Assembly (NCBI GenBank): GCA_035771175.1
Contig: CM069600.1
Location: 12,604,420 to 12,668,419 of the forward strand
Origin: Paratinospora sagittata
Taxonomy: Eukaryota > Streptophyta > Magnoliopsida > Ranunculales > Menispermaceae
Length of the DNA stretch: 64,000 nucleotides
Direction of reading: 5' to 3'
Of the stretch, positions 1-11,314 are shown piece after piece. Every line of letters starts with the position of its first letter. Position 1 is the stretch's first letter. Under the pieces are notes generated by a model. The model was not told where the DNA came from and searched no databases. It saw only the letters and a list, made by a program, of their open reading frames with translations. The translations under genes were made by a program, and so were the position numbers.

Positions 1-306
1 GCCTAAGTCAGATCCGAACTGTGTTGGGTAGTAAAATCACTATTACTTGAGTAGTCCATTGCTTACCTTGCTAATGAGAGGTGTAGAGTATTAATAGAGG
101 TAGGGGTCTTTGGCTAGAAGTGGTAGGCATATGTTTTGCTGTGACATATGTACAACATATTTGGTAGGCTCATGTCTTGCTAAGACATACGCCAATTGTT
201 GCTGGCAGGCGTATGTCTTGTTGTGATATATGCTCACTATCTCTGGTGTCTTGTAGTAGATTTCGCGAGATCTAACACACCTTATGGTTTACCTTTTATG
301 TTCTTT

Positions 307-330
307 ATGAGCTTGGCATACCAAGCTCAT
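307..330. repeat. Perfect 10-bp palindrome, 4-nt loop
   Basis: Left arm ATGAGCTTGG (307-316), spacer cata, right arm CCAAGCTCAT (321-330). The arms are exact reverse complements. Confidence 0.7.
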
Positions 331-386
331 GGACACCATATTTTCTGCCGAGGGTTACTTTCTTGATAGGTGCTGTGTAGTCAAAT

Positions 387-414
387 CAGGTCGGTACCTA
401 CAGGTACCGACCTG
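387..414. repeat. Perfect 13-bp palindrome, 2-nt loop
   Basis: Left arm CAGGTCGGTACCT (387-399), spacer ac, right arm AGGTACCGACCTG (402-414). Two exact palindromes within 110 bp suggest a protein-binding or recombination region of an unrecognised element. Confidence 0.7.
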
Positions 415-2464
415 TAGTTGTCTCTGGCCTTCGTCCTTTACATACATTGCAGTCCCTTGGTCATATTGTTGATTAGCTCGGTAGTTCGTACGAGGATGAA
501 ATCGAGCTTACTGGGAGCCAGATTGGCATGTTGAATATTATGGTTCAACAATTATCACCTCTTTTACCAACCAAACACTAGAAAATAACATTTTCTCAAG
601 AAAATTCCTATTTTCCCCAAAAAAAAATCATTTTATCACCTCCCAAACACACCCTTAACCTTCCTTTCCCATTCTCCTATTCAGGCCCAAAAAATTATTA
701 ACTAAACCGATAAATTCCTTTTTTTTTCCATGTGGTGTCTTGGCCCTTCGGGCAAGACTAATCCGCGTTCGAGAGCACTGTAGGGGCATTGGGCGGCTCT
801 CCCCAAGTAAGCGTGATTAAGATGGACATGAGTTTCGATCATGAGACCTCCACCCCTCAACCACCTTTAGCACAGACCTCGACCATCTGTGTTGCACCAT
901 GTTAGGTGTACCAGTAAATTCTTTCACTGTTCTCTTGCTTGCGGCTCTCTCTCTTTGGTTCTCTTTTTTGTGGAAATCTCTCTCAATCAACTTCCAACTT
1001 GAGGATTTTCTAAAGTTCGAATTAGAATCGTCCTTTCTATATAGCTTTATTTGTTTGATTGTTAATTTGGTTTATTGGTGTGGTTCTTAATGCATATTTT
1101 TAGGAGTTGGCAAGCATGTTTCTGCAAGCGTTTACTTGATATATCTCTCTATGACAGTGATTTCTAAGTTAGTTTTGGTTCGAGTTTGTATGTTGATCTT
1201 TTTTTTTTTTTTTTAATATGAATCTAGCTTATCCAAGGCTGCAATTTCGTCCTCTGTTCTTTAGATGTTGTTCTTTTATTTGCTTTCTTAATGAATTTTT
1301 TCATGTACAGATTTATAACATGTATAGAAGTATGCAACCTTCTCAAGCTTCTTGTTTAATCACTCTAAATCCTCAGGGTGTTTAATCACTCTAAATCCTC
1401 AGGGTTCGTCTACATTGGGCTTGCCTCATAGCAAATAAGCTTTTGACTGGTCATTATTTACAATCTTAGGGTTTCTTGTTCTTCTTCTTCTTAAAAAGGC
1501 GTAGCCTGGTACATTAAACTCCCACCTATGCACGAGATTTTACACATTCACAATCATTGGATAGATGTGTGTTGCATATCGTAAGGTGTGTAATAAATTA
1601 TTCAATGGTTTTACATATATAGTTGTATTTGAAGTTGCAATTTTTTGTAATTAAATTAACATTTTCCTTTTAATATAATGTATGCAATCTTTTTGCGTCA
1701 CAAAAGGTTGTTTCTACAACTTGAACTTGTGACCACATGGTCAAACGGGTAGCAATTCTTATTGTTGTGACAATGCTTTTCTTTGGTTCTTATTCTTCAA
1801 TAGAGAAAATCTTCATTAATTAATTTGCCGTGAAAATCATCAATTTTGTTTGATATTCTATTTCAATTCTTTTGTTTGTGTGTTACCTTTGAGGTGGAGA
1901 AAAGCTTTATACCTATTATGGAGTTAATTTCTAGTTTTTGGTGTTGGGAACTCAAGATCTCAATTGGAGTTGGGATTCCTAGGACTCAAAGCTTTGATGG
2001 ATGGAGATGAAGAAATGGGATTTTGGTCTTTAGCATGTGGTTTGGGGCGAAAGGTTTTAGATACCTTCGTTTGTTTTGAAAAGGTTTGGAAATTTTGGAT
2101 TTTGACTAGAAATTACAGTCTTTACTGGTCATTGATTTGAAAACCTTATTTAAAGAAAAAAAATCTGACAAGTATATTATTTCAATCAAATGGCTCTTTT
2201 GGTGAAGCTTATTGGACTGCTTACTAGCACAAACTATGGATGAAATCTTTGTGAAATGGACAATTTTTAATTTATTACACTGCGATATAAGCACTTTTTT
2301 TTTCATAAGTAGAAGCTAAGTTTGGCTTGTTTGTTTGCTTTTGCTAACTATCAATAATCAAAGATCTATTGTGATTTAGAGAAGCTGTCCAAGGGCAGCT
2401 TCTTCATTCTGCTTCTGTGATTTTAGTCTTTTTAAACCAAAAAATATATTTTGGATACTAAAAT

Positions 2465-5167
2465 TGTCACGACCCACTATCTGTGACGTCATGACTGGTA
2501 CGGAACCCCAGGTATATCTTCCCTCGATATACACGACGTCCCGATAAGCTTTCTAACCACATATCACAATCCCAAAAACAACATCAAACACATGGACATA
2601 AATAAGATCATCAATATAATACATACTCAAAATGACAACTAAAAAATTTCTCAAAGTCCATAATGTTCAAAAGTACAAAATTATACCTAACCATAAATAC
2701 AAATCCATCTGAATGTTAAGTATAAACATTAGGTGTTATTTTGTACAATTTATCAAAATACAAATAAACGTGCTAACACTTACATCACAAAGGCACGAGA
2801 AACGCTCTATAGCAAAGCTTTCCCTTTCTCATTCCTATCCGATCCTGAAAAGATAAGGATGATGAGTAAACTACAACAAGCTTAGTGAATGTCTTCTACA
2901 AGTGGCAACATATATATGCATTTAAATAAAACATTGTAAGATCATTAAAAACAGTTTAAATAGCATGGTGATACACAAGATTACATACATGCCAAATATA
3001 ATGCATCATGTCATAACCAAGACAATGCATATCATTTTATAAACATGCACATGCAATCTTAGACACCTCCTGACTAAGTGTCAATCCAAAGGCCGGAGTG
3101 TGCGACACCCTTTGCCCGATTGACCTTTTACCTGTAATCTAATAGGATTTCTGGGGTCGTGTAGCTAATAACATCACCCCACCGAGACATATACTATATC
3201 TAGGCGATCTTATCTACACAAGTCATAAAACCCTCTGCAAGGTCCACAACTGGGGATCACCATACAGCCTCAATGGAATTCCCTAAAAGAGAATCCCATG
3301 CTAGGAGATCCAACCCACATTGCTTTCTCAACTGACTATGTTCAAATACATTTCATAAACCATTAAATCATGCATACTACATTAGATAAGCATTTAAAGA
3401 CTCATTTATACTACAATGCCACATATAGAAATCACAAGTAAAGAAACACTCACAACTTGATTGGCTAGACTTAGTCAATCCAATTCCAACCACAAGAAAG
3501 CACTAGAATGCCACAATCACCCCAATGCACCTCAATCCCCAATTGATATATTTGGGTTACTTAGATCATTCACAAATCCTTGCAAACGATATGGTTTACA
3601 CAATACTGAAAATCAGTCAAAAGTGTGCCAAACAACCATGTTTAAACCCAACTATATAGCCAATTAAGATTCTAAATGGTCATACCCATGAGCTAATCCC
3701 ATATTGCTCAATTCAACCATTTAATACCAAATTAACCCACATTTAACCCAATTGAATGTAATAGGTTGATCCAACTACTATAATACAAGGCATTCAATCA
3801 TAAATAGGGTTAATTAGACTATTTGCCAAGTCAATTTCATCAATTGACCAAGTCTATGTCAAAATTCCCAAATTTGGGCAAATCCTCAAATTCATTAAAA
3901 TTTCTCAAATCACATGGCCTAGGCCAAAATCACATAAGTCACCATGTTCAGCTATGCAAAATACTAATCTAGCATCATGGGTTCATCAACAATGCCCACT
4001 AGGTCAACATAGTTGACAAGCAAGGCTTGTTCTCAACCCTAGGTCAATGAACCAAGCAAGAGCTATTTGTACTAAACCCTATGATTTCACCATGGAAATC
4101 TCTCAAAAAATACATGGATCAGTTTCTAGTGTCCATAAGCCTAACATAGATGACATACAAGCCATTTGAAAAAGTCTAAGGTCATGAACCAAGTGTAGGT
4201 CCATTTACAAAGGGTTCCACCAAATCCAAGTGAGAAATTGGGAAAAATGGCCTCCATTCAACACTAGGGTTCATAAAAACATACATTCAAAAGAACCCTA
4301 GGTTTGAAACACCCTCAACTGAAAATCCATGGCATTGCTTAGGTCAAAATACAACTCACATGCTTAAACTAAAGAGATTAAAGGAAGAAAACCAGGAAAA
4401 TATGCAAACCTTAGGGATTTTTGAGCAAACATCACCAAAACCCCAGCTTTCCTCTCCTTTTCTCTTCTCCAGCTCTTTTCCCTCTTTTCTAAGTGAAAAA
4501 TGAGCAAAGGAGCCAAAAATTAGGTGCTACTTGCTTAAATAGACAAGTTTGGGCCCACATGAAAAATTGCCAAAAAATAGATTTTCCTTTTGCAATTACT
4601 TTCACTTAGATAATCAATTTCTTGCAAATTACTACCAAATTAAAATCTTAACCGTTACACTTTTTTAGTACTCAGATACAAACCTTATGGTTAAATTGCA
4701 GCTCAATCCGACGGTGGAATTCCGAGATCCAACCGCTTGATCAAAACTGTGCAAGAACATCCTCAAATCCGAGAAACAGTGTTTAGAGTCTTATATCTCA
4801 AAGTAGACAACTCTGATCAACATCTTCACCGATGATAATGAAGATCTATCAAAGAAGAATAATCGTGAAAAATCTCAGCTCAGTCGGACCACGGATCTAG
4901 GAGATCAAGTCATTGATGTACTTGGTGACAGAAATTTCTTCCTCCATGGAGCGAACTCCACTGATCTAAAACACCATTTTCAATATGTTTCGACGTCGAA
5001 TGGGTCGCCGATGGTTTCAAAACTTCATGCGCACTCTAAACAACATAAAAACATGTAAAGACACTTAAACCTATGAGTGTCAAGCATCAAATACTTATAT
5101 GTATAAGTATACATATACGGATACTCTACGAATTAAAATGACGTTATCTTAAGGTACGGACATTACA
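2465..5167 (-). mobile_element. Solo LTR, Ty3/gypsy type, 2.7 kb
   Basis: On the plus strand the element begins TGTCACGACCCAC and ends CATTACA, so read on the minus strand it starts TGTAATG and ends GTCGTGACA, the TG...CA form of an LTR. Flanks share AAAT (2461-2464 and 5168-5171). The minus orientation is supported by a block read in that direction at about 2815-2890 (CACTAAGCTTGTTG, pyrimidine tract, TCAGG) that also occurs in the other long LTRs here. No coding region or second LTR is present, so this is a solo LTR left by recombination. The TSD is only 4 bp, so one boundary base is uncertain. Confidence 0.75.
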
Positions 5168-6256
5168 AAATGAAAAAAGAAAGATTTTGTTATGAAAATA
5201 CCAAGACACCACAAGCGCTTGTCTATGTCCACAATAATTTGCAAGCCTTCTAATATCAACCAAAAGGGGGCTTTTCCTCGCTCATAAGTCCATCTTCTCC
5301 AAGTATATATCTATTTCCGCCTCCAACTCTATCTTCTCATCTTCATTCTCCTTCTCCTCTACATGTCACGTTATTGGTTGAAAAGGAATTTAATTCTACC
5401 CTCTTGAAATATAAACAATCTTCATCATAATTAATTAGAAAATAACTTGAAAAATAATTTTTTATAATTTTTCAAAACAACTTATTTTCTTAACAAAAGG
5501 TAAAAAATAATTTTTGACATTTTTTGAACTAAACAAGTTTTTCATGTTTTCAAATTTTCGAATATAAAAAATTATATCCGAATTACGAACCAAAGGGAGC
5601 TTTAATTTCCCCGCTCTCTCTCTCTCTATATAACTCCATCTTCTCCAAATCTCTTTGTCAGCCTCCAACTCTATCTTCTCATCTTCATTCTCCTTCTCCT
5701 CTACAATAGCCACTATATGTCACGTTATTATTGGTTGAAAGAAATTTAATTCTACCCTCCTCCAATATAAACAATCCTCATCATAATTAGAAAATAAAAT
5801 CTCACAACGAAATTTCTGATGGAAAGAAAAAATAATAAGAATAAGAAAAAATGAAAAAGAAAATTCAAACTAAACTAATTACAAAAAACTTTGAAATGTC
5901 AGAATATGACTACTCCATCTATTAATTTGCCTTCAAAAACTTCTCAAACAGTTTCTTCACTCCTTGATCAGCACTCACACTCAATCTAATAATTACTCTT
6001 ACCAAATCATATTACATTATATAACCAACTCCTACTTAATTCAGTCCCTTCTGTAATTGCTGGAACGTTCCTAAACACACCCAAATACACAAAAGCCTTC
6101 TCGCCGGCATTGGATATATATATATATATATATTTGACAAAAATAGCCACTCTAATAGAATAACCAAGAATTCAACTTTTTTTATTTTATTTATTTTATA
6201 AATTTCCTGCAGTTTTTTAGTTCAAGATTATAATGATTCTCCATTTTTAAAAGAAT
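5168..6256. other. AT-rich intergenic DNA
   Basis: Apart from the duplication at 5286-5798 and a short (TA)n tract at about 6114-6131, I see no gene, TIR or LTR here. Confidence 0.5.
5286..5798. repeat. Direct duplication of about 160 bp with insert
   Basis: The segment at about 5286-5455 (core cctccaactctatcttct followed by the stretch around tgtcacgttattggttga) recurs at about 5631-5798 with small indels. The intervening AT-rich 175 bp resembles a small inserted element. A 83-codon frame on the minus strand spans part of it and is not credible. Confidence 0.6.
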
Positions 6257-6446
6257 ATTGTTAGATTGACATCTAAAGTGTACATTCATGGTGTACATCA
6301 CTTTTATGGCTCATTGAATTGCCTTGAATCATGTACCGACATATGATTCGAGACAATTCAATGGCATATAAAAGTGATATATACCATAAACGTATAATTT
6401 TTTTTTGAAAGACATAAACGTATACTTAAGATGCCATTTTAACAAT
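6257..6446. mobile_element. Palindromic MITE, copy 1
   Basis: About 190 bp with imperfect inverted ends (left ATTGTTAGATTGACATCT, right the complement of ATTGTTAAAATGGCATCT) and an inner dyad around TGAATCATGTACC / CATATGATTCGAGACA. The inner motif (tgtacatcac...cttgaatcatgta...gattcgag) recurs at 8074-8241 and in part at about 10515-10575, so it is a dispersed family of non-coding foldback elements. Confidence 0.6.
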
Positions 6447-7036
6447 TTTATTTTTAAAATACATCTTGTTAACAACATCTTGACTTATATTTTTTTTTAA
6501 AAAAGGTATAACTAGTTGTCCCCTCCTAAAGGTCAAAGAGACAAAGTGGGCGCATGAGCCTCCTAGGATAGCAGGCAAAGGTTCAATGACACAAGAGGGC
6601 ATTAGCTCTCACAACAAAAAACATAGACCCGAGTAACAAGGGCCATAAGTTCACAATAAGATTACGGAAAACTAATAAACACAGATGCCAAATTTATTAT
6701 GTTGGTATAGGAACTTGAATCCTTTCCAACTTGTAAAAAGGTAGAGGTGCCAACCACTAGATCAAATGATCAGTTGGAAATTACCATTAACTAAATTTGA
6801 AGTTTTTTGCATATATAACATTGTTATTTATCTCGAAATAAAAGAAGTTATATATCATCTATGTTTCCATAATTTAAATTTTGGATTTTCCTTCCATATC
6901 AAGTTAATCAATGAGTTCCATAAATTTACTGCGTCCCAAAACCTCAAATCATGATCATGGTGTTAATTAAATCCTTATTTTCCAACTAAAGAGCCAACAT
7001 TCATGTACATAATATTATAAGGCAATTGATGGAGAC
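6447..7036. other. Intergenic DNA downstream of the CLE gene
   Basis: No conserved frame. 6640-6775 is loosely tRNA-like on the minus strand (ctagtggttggcacctc, then ggattcaagttcc) but has no A-tail or TSD that I can define. An AATAAGG string lies about 60 bp past the CLE stop in the minus direction and could serve as a poly(A) signal. Confidence 0.4.
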
Positions 7037-7551
7037 TCAAGGAAATTTTTCTGATGATGAGCTGGTTTTCCTATATTGCTGTGGAAGCGAATTGCTGATA
7101 GGATTGGGACCTGAATACACTTCATGGAACTGCATCCTTGGGAATGTTTTAGTTTCTTCTTCCAATGACTGAAATGGAGGAAACTACATATAAAAAATTA
7201 GCATTAAATGAATCGACTCACTCTAGAACTAATGGAACAAAGGCCCCCAAAAAAAAAAAAAAAAAATTAAGAAATTGAAACTCGGAATCCAGACCTTGTT
7301 TTGAACCTTCAATATTATTGAATTTTGAACAGCAGTAACTTCAACATCTGAACAAAGCCCATTAATATAAAAAAGTAAATGAAAATTAGAGCTAGGAGAA
7401 ATTAAAAATGAAGGAAGAATATAATCTGTCTTCTCTTTTCTTTCTTCTTACCTTTGATCAGCTTTCTCAATGGTTCAGATGGGTATAGTAAAAGGGAAAA
7501 GAGCAAGAATACGAGTAAGCATGATGCTGATGATGTATAATAGAAAGCCAT
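7037..7551 (-). CDS. CLE peptide-hormone precursor, TDIF-like, three exons
   Basis: Assembled by eye from three exons read on the minus strand: 7551-7452, 7347-7295 and 7168-7037 (stop TGA 7039-7037), giving 94 residues. Intron 1 has a strong GTAAGA donor and TTCAG acceptor; intron 2 has a weak GTCTGG donor and TTTCAG acceptor. Phases fit exactly (1, then 0). Residues 1-33 form a secretion signal with a Leu/Phe/Val-rich core (LLVFLLFSLLLY). Residues 66-77 are HEVYSGPNPISN (bases 7126-7091), identical to the TDIF peptide of CLE41/CLE44 (HEVPSGPNPISN) except Tyr for Pro at position 4, which is normally hydroxylated. A 17-residue tail follows the motif. Known CLE41/44 genes end at the motif and lack introns, whereas CLV3 and CLE40 have two introns and CLV3 also has a tail, so this gene mixes both plans. 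Expected role: secreted ligand for a PXY/TDR-type LRR receptor kinase in vascular or meristem signalling (inference). Intron 2 is the weakest part of the model. Confidence 0.78.
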
Positions 7552-7634
7552 TGTGCACCAGTTCTTGAAAAAAAAAGACAGATTAAAGAAAAAGGTTCAA
7601 ATTGGTTTTGAGAAATAGAGGGAGGTGGTTCATG

Positions 7635-7637
<3 letters not shown>

Positions 7638-7708
<71 letters not shown>
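7638..7708 (-). promoter_or_regulatory. (TA)n tract at the expected CLE core promoter
   Basis: About 70 bp of pure TA repeats lie 87-157 bp upstream of the CLE start codon, ending on the gene side in tatatatttacatg. This is the only TATA-like sequence near the gene, so the core promoter probably lies in or at the edge of a length-variable microsatellite. Assignment as promoter is by position only. Confidence 0.4.
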
Positions 7709-7711
<3 letters not shown>

Positions 7712-7998
7712 GAATAAAAAAATAACTTAGATATTATTATTATTATATACTTAAATTCATATACAATGCATAAGTGCATAACCATCCAAACAATGATACA
7801 TTGGTAATTAAGATGAACTCTAACCCTAGAAGTCTTAAGGGCTTACAAATACCATTACAAACATTAGGAAAAAGGCTCAATGATAAGTATGAGACTTGAA
7901 TGGCCACTGGGCATCTCTCACTCAAGCAATTAACGGCCAAAAGAATTAGTATGGTAAAGCTTAAATACTCTCAATTCTGAAAATAAATAAATAAATAA

Positions 7999-8036
<38 letters not shown>

Positions 8037-8073
8037 CTAGTCTAATTTTTAATATAAGTAATAGCATATGAGT
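7709..8073. repeat. Intergenic DNA with (AAAT)n-(AT)n microsatellite
   Basis: Upstream flank of the CLE gene. The microsatellite is at about 7982-8035. A 65-codon minus-strand frame at 7743-7940 shows no motif and is ignored. Confidence 0.5.
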
Positions 8074-8241
8074 AATGCTCCATTAACATTCAAAATATAC
8101 ATTTAGAGTGTACATCATTCTTATATACCATTAGATTACCTCGAATTATTAATTGTACATGATTCGAGGCATTAATTCAATAATATTTAATGGTACGTAT
8201 ATACTTTGAATATATATTTTGAATGTGAACTTTATAGCATT
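8074..8241. mobile_element. Palindromic MITE, copy 2
   Basis: Imperfect inverted ends (left AATGCTCCATTAACATTC, right complement AATGCTATAAAGTTCACATT) around an inner dyad CCTCGAATTATTAATTG / GTACATGATTCGAGGC. Same inner motifs as the element at 6257-6446. Confidence 0.6.
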
Positions 8242-8889
8242 TTCCTTATATATATTGATGTAGGTTTGTGATGGGGTTATGAGTAGACAATTATGATATG
8301 AAAAAGCAGCATAGATCCATCAAAGTGTGCAAAGAGAATATTCTGAGGGTAGCTGTTCGGTGACATAAAGATAAAAACTCAAATCAGTAACCGGTGACGA
8401 ATAAAGTCGGCTGTCTATTTAATGGAGTTGGGAGAAATCACAGCTTCACTTCATTTCTTAAGAAAGAACTTCATTCAGAGTATCTCTGGTACGTGAGGTC
8501 GTGTGGACGAGTCTGGTAAACAACTCGATGGCACGTGTTGAATGCTTTAAATAAAGCGCTTCTACACCTGTTCACACGAATGCAGATAAAATGAAGTTTT
8601 CAGACGGTACGATTAACTGTTTCAGCATGAGACAACAAAAAGCTCTTTAAATGCATGTGCGTAGTTTTGTTTGTGTTCTTCTTTATCATCATCCATCCAC
8701 TCTTGAGAGGCTGATCTCTTCTGTTGCCTCCTAACTTTGTCCAAACGAAGCCTATATAGTTAGTAGTTAATAGTTACTTTTGAGAAGGTATCAAGTTCAT
8801 TTCTGACCCATTAATCTTCATTATTTTTTAAGATACTGAGGCAACAGCAAGAGTAGAACCTAAAACCTTTGAGTTTAAAGTCACCTCTT

Positions 8890-8940
<51 letters not shown>

Positions 8941-8987
8941 TACGTATCTTAATATATATTGTTTATGATCAATGACTATAATAGTAT
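8242..8987. other. Intergenic DNA with (TA)n tract
   Basis: No gene or transposon end recognised; (TA)n at about 8898-8936. The stretch 8340-8700 has a more even base composition than its surroundings and could be upstream regulatory DNA of the CLE gene, but nothing specific supports that. Confidence 0.4.
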
Positions 8988-9410
8988 AGTTATATATAGT
9001 TGCACTTTGTTATAGTTAAAATAGTAAGACGTTGGAGAACAAAGAAGGTACTTATGATTTTAGAAAGCATAGTCTCATGGATATGTTAGTCAGGTGAGTT
9101 ATTTTAGTCTAAAAAGTTCTTGATACTGATAAGGGTTAGATTCACACTTGTTGGACATGTGTGCACTAAAATTATATATAGTCTTGCATCGAATATGAAC
9201 AATATAGTTATATATAGTTGCACTTTGTTATTAGTTAAAATAGTAAGGCGTTAGGGAACAAAGAAGGTACTAATGAATTTATAAAGCACAGTCTCATGGA
9301 TATGGTAGTCAGATGAGTAAAAAGGTCTTGGTACCGATAAGGGGGTTAGATTCAAACTTGTTGGACATGTGTGCACTAAATTAATAGTTTTGCATCGAAA
9401 ATGGACAAGT
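8988..9410. repeat. Tandem duplication, unit about 217 bp, with a third partial unit
   Basis: The unit starting agttatatatagttgcactt at 8988 recurs at 9207. Both contain the string cttgttggacatgtgtgcac and run into a sequence like tgcatcgaatatggacaag. The second half of the unit recurs a third time near 9725-9890 (tcatcggatatggacaagtt). This looks like a degraded element array. Confidence 0.6.
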
Positions 9411-10590
9411 TCATGATCATATGAAATATAAGTTGATATCTTACTCTCATTAGTATGAGTAAGTTGAGAACAATATCGGTATTAGTAGAGATCTAAGCCC
9501 GCCCAACAAGTAGTACTGAGCTGATGGTTCGGTCGTGACGCATGTATGATATTAAGGTGGATTAACATGTTCATGTGCCCATGGGTTGCAGATTGGCTCC
9601 TCGATCAAGTTGTTGCTCCTCTAGATGATAGCGATAGTTGATCTAACATGGATCACACAATGTGTGATCGTGATAAAGTTGAATTCTGATCCAAGGTAGA
9701 GATTTGTTAGGTACGTACAGACCAAAATAATAGTTCTTCATCGGATATGGACAAGTTCATCATATAAAATACAAGTTGGGATCTCACCTTTATTAATACT
9801 GAGATTTTTTAGAGTAAAATCATATATCTAAGCTTCGAGGTAGTTAAGTTAGGGATAATATTAATACTAACAGATATCTAAATCCGCCGAACATCACTTA
9901 TATCCTATATAATAAATTATTTTATTTAAGATGGAAACTATTTCTTATCAATAATATATTATCTATAGCTCCGCCTTAACACACCATGATTTAAACGTGT
10001 ATGTCATGTCTCAGAAGAGTCGTCGTCTTTAATAATATTACTATCAACGTTTGGATCTATAATAATGCTAGAAACAAGAGTAGCTAGCTTTGTAGTACTA
10101 TAAAATGATTTCACTAACAAGCTACTTTTATACCTAAAATATAATTTAATTAGTTAGATTAAAAATAGTTTCTAAGTAAAGATTAATTTAGCTATAGCTG
10201 AAGTAACTTTTAGTTTTGAAGCTACAAATATATTTTAGCTACAAAATTTACGTGGTAGATAAAGTGATGTTTACCTACAAAGAAATTGATGTGTAGCTAA
10301 AAACACATTTCTTTTTTAGTTTTAATAAAATAATTATTTTAATTTCCTATAGATGATCAGTACGAACGTAATTGTAAAATAAGTATATGGTCTAATATAT
10401 ATTCACATTAATACATGGTAAAACAAATAAAAATAATCCTAATGAAGAACATAACTTATAGTATTGATACATGCCTTGTCTTCGGACATAATAAAAAAAA
10501 AAGAAAATGCTAAAGTGACATCCTCAGGTACAATACCATTATTGTACACTATTAGATTGCCTTGATAACATGGTTATTTAGTGAGAATTG
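9411..10590. other. AT-rich intergenic DNA
   Basis: No gene recognised. About 10075-10320 has many copies of tagctac/gtagcta in both orientations, which recalls subterminal repeats of CACTA-type elements, but no CACTA terminus is found. About 10515-10575 has a fragment of the MITE family seen at 6257 and 8074. Confidence 0.4.
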
Positions 10591-10851
10591 TTGCTAATGA
10601 GGCATTGGTTCAATGGTCAGAAGAAGCAAGAGGTTTCATGAAGGTTGCGGGTTCGAGTCTCGGATTGTCAATGGAGGGGTGACATTTTCTTGAAAGTTGT
10701 AGCAGATCCAGGAAAGGTTCATGTCCGTATCGTGTATCGAGTGTTAGGTTGAATGTCTTATTGGTGTGGGGATTAGTGGGACCCAAAGGGTTTCGACACC
10801 CCACCCCACGGAGGAATGGGTATAGGGCTTGTATCTTCTAAAAAAAAAAAA
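10591..10851 (+). mobile_element. tRNA-derived SINE with A-tail and TSD
   Basis: Box A-like TTGGTTCAATGG (10605-10616) and box B GGGTTCGAGTCTC (10649-10661) form an internal RNA polymerase III promoter. The body ends in an A-tail (10840-10851). The 14-bp direct repeat TTTAGTGAGAATTG lies exactly at both sides (10577-10590 and 10852-10865), the mark of LINE-assisted insertion. Length is about 260 bp, usual for plant SINEs. Confidence 0.85.
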
Positions 10852-11137
10852 TTTAGTGAGAATTGCTAAAAGCAAAAATAATAAAAGTTTTAAATTAAAA
10901 CTTGGCAACGAGTCTCGGGTTGTCAACGGAGGGGTGGGAGGGTTCATGTCCGTATCGTGTATCGAGTGTTGGGTTGAGTGTCTTATTGGTGTGGGGATTA
11001 GTGGGACCCAAAGGGTTTCGACACCCCACCCCACGGGGGGAATGGGTGTAGGGCTTGTATCTTCTAAAAAAAAAAAAAATTTAGTGAGAATTGCTAAAAG
11101 CAAAAATAATAAAAGTTTTAAATTAAAACTTGGCAAA
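10655..11137. repeat. Tandem duplication of SINE tail plus 3' flank
   Basis: From within box B through the A-tail, the TSD and about 50 bp of flank, the sequence is repeated head to tail: unit 1 about 10655-10908, unit 2 about 10909-11137. Unit 2 lacks box A and a roughly 40-bp inner piece, so it is a post-insertion DNA duplication and not a second insertion. Overlapping long frames on both strands here are products of this duplication. Confidence 0.75.
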
Positions 11138-11314
11138 AGGCCCATAAAAACATGGGAAGAAAAAAATTATTTAGGAATTCTTGTATCATATATACCACCA
11201 TTTCTACAAGAATAATAAAAATTTTAAATTAAAAACTAACAAAAAATACCTATAAAAACATAGGAAAAAACACAATTATTTATGAATTCTTGTATCACAC
11301 CACCATTTCTACAA
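11099..11314. repeat. AT-rich tandem duplication, unit about 106 bp
   Basis: The segment with aataataaaagttttaaatt, then aaaacatgg, then attcttgtatca and caccatttctac occurs at about 11099-11208 and again at about 11209-11314 with about 15 percent difference. Confidence 0.6.

Larger units (their letters stand above)
1..2464. other. Unassigned region, no gene recognised
   Basis: No reading frame here looks like a conserved protein; the longest, 899-1090, is a 63-residue hydrophobic frame with no recognisable motif. Visible structure: loosely repeated units with a core like catatgt-ttgct-tgacatatg between about 122 and 235, two perfect palindromes (307-330 and 387-414), a 24-bp tandem repeat near 1360-1404, and a segment at about 730-900 with a tRNA-like string (gcgttcgagag). 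It may be an old transposon remnant, but I could not classify it. Confidence 0.5.

Noticed and set aside
899..1090. 63-codon hydrophobic frame that could be a small membrane protein
   Set aside because: No conserved motif, no intron signals and no supporting context; a chance frame is as likely.
6640..6775. Possible SINE on the minus strand
   Set aside because: Box A- and B-like strings exist, but no A-tail, TSD or second copy could be found.
10075..10320. Possible CACTA subterminal region with many tagctac strings
   Set aside because: No CACTA terminus on either side and no TSD; kept only as a note.
10744..11215. Overlapping frames of 128-133 codons on both strands
   Set aside because: They fall in the duplicated SINE tail; both strands show the same internal repeat and no known motif.
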